DNA of 64,000 nt from positions 5,828,001 to 5,892,000 of the forward strand of contig JAHQIY010000006.1 of NCBI GenBank assembly GCA_019054805.1, read 5' to 3'. Position numbers and translations under genes: made by a program. Under the pieces are notes generated by a model. It was not told the origin of the DNA. It worked only from the letters and a program-made list of their open reading frames with translations, and searched no databases. Position 1 is the stretch's first letter; each line of letters begins with the position of its first letter. This DNA comes from Brachionus manjavacas (Eukaryota > Rotifera > Eurotatoria > Ploima > Brachionidae). Below are positions 59,147 to 64,000 of the stretch, piece after piece.

Positions 59147-60358
59147 TCAAAAATTAAAATTTATTTCTGGTTTTAACTTGTGATCTTTAAAATCGTCATC
59201 AACATAAATGTAGTTGTTAATATCATCTATTTTTTCATTTTTTCGCAGTGAGCACTCTACAAATTTGAGACTATTAAAGATAGCTGGATCATCAAATGCC
59301 TTAGGTATTTTGTTGAAAATAAATATGATGGGCACCTGAATCGCCCCATAAGAAGTTTTGTGTTTCCGATTAATTGTAAATGGAACACCTTCCAAAGCTA
59401 TTTTCCAGGAATTGGTATCGAACTTAGAAAAATCAAATCGATCAACAATACAGTGTGTATAGAGGGAAGAATCCCATCTATTAAAAGCAAATTTTGTTTC
59501 TTTAATGCCAATTGGAAAATTTTGGTGATCATAATTTCCCAAAAGGGAATCACAAAATGTACCTTTTCCGGTATCTGAATCACCAAAAAGACAAAGGTGT
59601 TTCTTTTTATGATGCCATCCATTTATGATCTAGTCATTCAGAAATGCCACCACATCATCACGCCAATTGCCGAACTTCTTTTCTAAACCATTTTCATCCA
59701 GGACATATTTAAGAGGAAAAAGTCGGTTGATGAAAACTTTTGGATTTAATGCTTCGACAGTTTTTTCAATTAATTTTAATTGACTTGCGTTTGACTGAAT
59801 AAACGGGTCTAGAATATCAATTTTTTTACCCATCAAACCTTTTGCATAAATGAGCCTTTTAATTGAATCACTAAAATGAAAAAATTAATTTAGATTATTT
59901 TGTCAAATTTTATATACTTAAAATATTTAATTTACTTAAAATCATTCGTAACACATCCTTTCCAAATAAGATCTTCATCTGTAAATGACTTGATTGCACG
60001 CGACAAATTTTCTAATTCTAAATGGCAAACAGTCACTAGGTCATTGAAAAAGTCATTTAGCATTTTTTCAATTGAAGATCTTTTAGACTAAAAATTAAAA
60101 AATTAAATTAATTTTTTTTTTAATTAGAAAATCAACCCCTTGCTTGCCTCCAATTGTTAATAGAATCATAAAAACATCAAAGAAATTATTTGTATTAGAC
60201 TTGTCTTTGCCGACTATTAACAAGTCACAATGATCCGAAAGTATGTTGAAGATACTTTGACTTGTAAATTTGTCGCGTTCTACATTTCCAATGCGCATAT
60301 AAAGTTTTTTATTCGCAGAAGATTTTTTTGGTGATACACTTTCCATTTTATTTTCCAA
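59147..60358 (-). pseudogene. Endogenised CRESS-DNA-virus-type Rep-like gene (SF3 helicase), with in-frame stop
   Basis: Exons 60358-60137, 60087-59936 and 59870-59147 with introns of 49 and 65 bp (GT-AG, in frame). A TAG stop at 59632-59630 splits exon 3, and the same frame stays open on both sides. After the stop a superfamily-3 helicase is clear: Walker A GDSDTGKGTF, a FNRW segment, Walker-B-like HCIVDRFDF (usual DD changed to DR), B' INRKHK and motif C PIIFIFNK. Before it, LLIVGKDKSN followed by FFDVF sits where replication-initiator endonucleases have their HxH motif, but the His pair and the catalytic Tyr are not evident. The wording fits gemini/genomovirus-like Reps. The spliceosomal introns imply long residence in the host. 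A parvovirus-type origin is less likely. Confidence 0.65.
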
Positions 60359-60619
60359 GATAAAAATATATTATCTAACTGATAGGTCTCTGATCAAGAA
60401 TGCCACTATATACACTCTCATGTCATTTTAAATTTCTAAATAAAATTCAAGTTCAAGTTAAAATTTTAGTCTTAACCACAAGTTCAAAAATATTTTGTAT
60501 GTTTTTAAAGTTTTTAATTACCTTAGAAATTGAAAATTCAAAAATTTGAATATAATTAAATTTAAATAAAAAAGGGAAAAAAATACATCCGTGCTACGAA
60601 TTATTTAAAATTTGGAACT

Positions 60620-60925
60620 TATTATTTATTTATTTATTTGTTTTCTGTACCGAGCTAAAGCTCCTTAATAATAAATTAAAAATAAAATTAAAGTTAATAA
60701 AATTAGATAAAAAAAAGAATCAAAATAGAGTAAATAAGCTAAAAAAATTAAAGTTGAAAAGATATAAATTGGAAAAGATTGTTTCATGTGGCACATGTTT
60801 AAATAGTTCAAGTTTCATGAAAAAAAGAAGAAATAGTAAGGTAGCAATTACACAATGGAGTTGGGTATTCGATATTTCTTGATTCGAAACCTTCTTTGTA
60901 TTCTTTCACCAGTCTTTCTGTTAAC
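60620..60925 (-). mobile_element. LINE-A copy 8, 3' end
   Basis: Starts with TTATTTATTTATTTG and TTTTCTGTACCGAGCTAAAG, then follows the LINE-A 3' UTR and the last coding part, matching 12230-12560 closely. Confidence 0.8.
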
Positions 60926-61892
60926 TTTTGTAGTTAGATTCACTAGAATAATATTGAATCTTTTTAATGACACTTTTTAGCAATAAGACACTGTAAATCC
61001 AAGTGTTATTTTTTTAAATAGATAAATAATAGCTTAATTTTCATTAAACAAAAAAATTAACGTTTAATAAATAAAATTTTTTACTAATACTCTTTTTTTA
61101 GATGTTTAGACTAAAAAAGATTATAAATTCCAATTTTAATAGAATTGAAGAAATTTTCGATTCAATTTTATTTTTTAAAAGAGATATAAATCACCAATCT
61201 TCAATATTTAATGACTATGTTTTTAAGTTACTAATTACTTATTGAGATCTTGAAAAAATAATTAAATTATAAAATTTAATAATTATAGGAAAAATGTGAA
61301 ATCAAAAATATTAAAGTGGCGTTTGAAAAAGTTAAAAAAATGCTAAATATTAAGATTTTTAGATATAGATCCAGATATTTTCACTGAAAACTTTTCAGTG
61401 AAATAATATAATGAGTCTTTTGAAAAAACTCATAATGAGTGTGAGTTTTGATAATAAGAAATTTTAACATCTTAAAATAATTTTAATTTCAAATTTTCTG
61501 CTAAGAAACAAAAAGTAGGCAAATTAAGTTTTGATTTCATTTTTTGTTTCTTTAAATTTCATTCATTTTTGCTAAATAAAAAAAATGTTGATTTTAAAAA
61601 ATTTTAAATTTTAAAATATCGAACAGATTTTAAATTTAATTTTTGCTAGTAAAAAGAAAATCTTAAAAATTAATATTTTAATTTTCAAGATTTTTTTCAG
61701 TAAAAACTGTATTCTAAAGTTGAATTTTTTTTCTAAGCATTTGAGTTGTGAAGTTGTTTTTGCTTGCATTAATAAAAAAAGGAGATAAAATGTCATGATG
61801 CATTTGAATTCTTAAATGTAAATTTTCTAATTCTGTTTATTCATATAGAATGAGAAAAAATAAGTTAATAAATAAAACTTTAAATAAAATAA
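60926..61892. other. AT-rich noncoding stretch upstream of U2 copy 2
   Basis: No gene. The last 150 bases show weak similarity to the region before U2 copy 1. Confidence 0.5.
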
Positions 61893-61934
61893 ACTCTTTT
61901 AGAATAAGTAGGAGAGAAAAAAATAAGTTTCTTT
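61893..61934 (+). promoter_or_regulatory. U2 proximal upstream block (copy 2)
   Basis: Identical to 42665-42706; the likely proximal promoter element. Confidence 0.6.
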
Positions 61935-62123
61935 ATCGCTTCTCGGCCTCTGGCTAAGATCAAAGTGTAGTATCTGTTCTCATCAGTTTAATATCTGATG
62001 GGGGGTCCATTGGGCCCCCGCGATATTAAATCGATTTTTGTGAGCGGACTGGTTGCGCAGAGCTTGCTCGGCACCAGTCACGGATCGACCTAGCGTTGCA
62101 CTATATTGCTAGGACCGGTCCAC
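61935..62123 (+). ncRNA. U2: U2 spliceosomal snRNA (copy 2)
   Basis: 189 nt, base-for-base identical to copy 1 as far as I can compare, with the branch-point-recognition region, Sm site and both 3' stem-loops intact. Identity despite 19 kb separation suggests gene conversion or recent duplication. Confidence 0.97.
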
Positions 62124-62145
62124 AAAACCCCTTTTGGGGGGTTTT
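62124..62145 (+). terminator. Hairpin at the U2 3' end (copy 2)
   Basis: Same AAAACCCC-TTTTGG-GGGGTTTT hairpin as after copy 1. Confidence 0.55.
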
Positions 62146-63089
62146 ATAAACAAAAAATTAAAAAAAAACTCTATTGTTAATTTCTTTTAATTTTTCTTCA
62201 AACATTAATATTAATTAATTCCTATCAATTTATTAGCAATTTTGCTGCAATATAACATATTACAAAGAACTATAGATGTGTTTTTAAATTTGTCAATTTT
62301 TTAAAATGTAAAATTTTAAATGAAATCTTATAAGCTTTTTTTATTTATAAAATGTCACATTTAAAAAGAATTATTTAAACCAGGGTTGTTTATTTAAATA
62401 TATTAATTTTCTACAAAACTTTATATAACTCTAATTTAAACTTTAAAAAAATAGCTTTGATAAGATGTTTGGATCGACCATTTAAATTGTTAAATTGTTA
62501 AATTGTTAAATTAAAGTGTTAAATTAAAGTGTTAAATTTTTTGACGAAAATTTACTAATTAAAAAAAAATTAAGGCCCTAAACAGAATTCTTTTTTTTAA
62601 GGCTTTAAATTTTTTTTTTTTAACTAATTTCACTTAATTTCACTTAACTTAATTTTACATTAAAAATAACAAATTTTTGTCAATAAAATGTAAAAAAATT
62701 AAAAATACAACAAAACATCCTTTTCTTTTTCTAAGTATTTCAGTTGTAGAAGAGCAAAACAAAAAAGTTAAAAAAAAAATTTTTTTATACAAGTGGTGTT
62801 ACCACCACTCTCTCTTACAAATGCGATTTTTATTTTTTTTCAAAATTTTAGTTTTGACTGAATGAATTTTTAGAACGACTGAATTTTTTTATTTTTTTAA
62901 TAATATTTGGACATTTGGCAATGATTTGAAAAATTCACAAACGGCTTGTTTTGCTTATACCTCTTTTGTGGAAAATCATCCATTTCATATAAAGTTAATA
63001 CTTAGTGCACTTGAATAAAGAAGAATAAGAGGAGATTTAATTGATCAGTTAAAAACAGTAAAAAACCTTGATAAGATTGAATGGCATTA
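62146..63089. other. AT-rich noncoding stretch with a short tandem repeat
   Basis: At 62486-62536 AATTGTTA is repeated, then AATTAAAGTGTTA. No gene is seen. Confidence 0.5.
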
Positions 63090-63160
63090 CAGTCAGTCCT
63101 CGGTATAGCGAACAACTTTGGCGGAAAATTCGGTATTCGTTATATCGAAATTCCCATTTA
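63090..63160 (+). mobile_element. pogo/Tigger-like transposon terminus
   Basis: TA followed by CAGTCAGTCCTCGGTATAGC and GGTATTCGTTATATCGAA. This CAGT...TCG-TATA-CGAA arrangement is typical of pogo-family ends. No transposase or opposite end lies in the window. Confidence 0.6.
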
Positions 63161-63369
63161 AATGATAGGTACAAAGAAAATTTTAAACCAAATTTTATTG
63201 ATAAAAAATCTAAAATAAAAATGTGAGAAAAAACAAAAAGTTAATTTTTTTGAAAAAAATCGGTAATAGATGGTTGTTTGGTAAAGCTACATTCAATTAT
63301 AAAATTTTCTTTAAACGAATTTAAAAATAAAATGGATACTTTTTTTGTTAAAAAAAGATTCTATAGGTT

Positions 63370-63640
63370 ACTTTTGCACAGATATCATATAGATAGTTCA
63401 TAGAAATAGATTTTTCGATTGGAAAATGGTCACTAGTCATATCTTGACTATTTGGGACATTAAATCGGTAATTTTGTCAATTAAAAGGAAGAAACTAAAA
63501 AAAGGTCAAGAATTTCATAATAGTTGTTATAATAGGTAAGACGCTAATCATTAATTTTTAAAAAGTCTAACTCATTGATTATCCTTTCCAACATTTTACC
63601 GTTTTTAGTTTCTTCCACGCAGCCTATTTGCTTTGTTCAT
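63370..63640 (-). mobile_element. LINE-A endonuclease fragment
   Basis: Base-level match to 54465-54730 (for example GGTCACTAGTCAT and AGGTCAAGAATTTC), carrying the C-terminal endonuclease part with frameshifts. Confidence 0.8.
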
Positions 63641-64000
63641 TTCTGGGAAAGTAATACAATAAATTCTTAAATCTGGTAAAGTCAAACAAAAAAATTTTTT
63701 TTTTTAATTTTATAAGTATTTTGCAAGCGTTTAATTTAAAATTTTCAAATTTATTACTCAAGTTTACAACAAAAAGTATATAATGATTACTTAAAGTCTT
63801 TGAAAATTAGAATATACAGAAAATGTACACCAAAATTATGCAATTTCAAATAAAAATTGAAAATTGCCAAAGAACAAAGTTATTTCAAAAATACGTTAAG
63901 TTTGAATCAATAAATTCAAAAGTTCCATGTTTATTTCCCTGTAAAATGTTGTTGAAAGCCTGTGTAAGAATAATTAAATCAAAAAAACATGAATTGTTAA
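63641..64000. other. AT-rich noncoding end of window
   Basis: Nothing recognised. Confidence 0.5.

Noticed and set aside
42707-62123. U2 copies as pseudogenes
   Set aside because: Both are complete, identical and share flanking control sequence, whereas snRNA pseudogenes usually lack the promoter and carry A-tails or truncations.
1-64000. CRISPR arrays, operons, rRNA or tRNA genes
   Set aside because: No regularly spaced repeats, no prokaryotic gene order, and no tRNA A/B-box pair with a foldable cloverleaf was found by eye. AT-rich tracts give only chance partial matches.

Overview
The window looks like nuclear DNA of a small, very AT-rich invertebrate. The signs are metazoan gene families (casein kinase 1 alpha, CD36-type scavenger receptors, a SOUL/HEBP haem-binding protein), spliceosomal introns mostly of 44-104 bp, two U2 snRNA genes, and many decayed non-LTR retrotransposons and DNA transposons. 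Intergenic DNA is roughly three quarters A+T, whereas coding exons are clearly richer in GC. A monogonont rotifer (Brachionus-like) is my best guess and a small-genome mite an alternative; I cannot settle this from sequence alone.

Layout. 1-4.7 kb is AT-rich DNA with RT and LINE-tail relics. 4.7-6.2 kb holds a three-exon CK1 alpha gene on the minus strand, whose first intron is of the GC-AG class. 6.2-15.6 kb has no host gene that I recognise but carries several LINE copies, including a LINE inserted into another LINE with a perfect 14-bp target-site duplication. 15.6-25.4 kb is a long non-repetitive stretch with no recognisable gene. 25.456-33.372 kb is one uninterrupted plus-strand reading frame of 2638 codons for an unrecognised, largely disordered, modular Lys/Glu-rich protein. 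It contains a 674-bp segment that occurs twice, almost identically, 3.4 kb apart. 34.2-35.0 kb is a DNA transposon with 33-bp terminal inverted repeats.

38-58.9 kb is a CD36-family cluster on the minus strand: gene A (ten exons, intact), gene B (six exons, broken by a 28-bp deletion), gene C (six exons, intact, near-identical to B over long stretches) and a degenerate exon-2 relic. Embedded in it are a U2 gene, a SOUL gene, a mariner/hAT nest and several LINEs. 59.1-60.4 kb is a spliced, minus-strand gene resembling the replication protein of a CRESS-DNA virus. It has a clear superfamily-3 helicase half, a degraded endonuclease half and one in-frame stop, so it is read as an endogenised, now decaying viral-type gene. 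At 61.9 kb is a second U2 gene, identical to the first including its immediate upstream block and a downstream hairpin. The right end carries a pogo-like transposon terminus and LINE debris.

Most repeats belong to two LINE families. LINE-A is Jockey-like, with a tail carrying a GAGC-loop-GCTC hairpin and an AAATA-rich end. LINE-B is CR1-like, with a GCAAG-loop-CTTGC hairpin before an ATT-repeat tail. The host genes share no pathway that I can infer, apart from the tandem CD36 paralogues. CD36 proteins bind lipids and SOUL proteins bind haem, but their closeness may be accidental.
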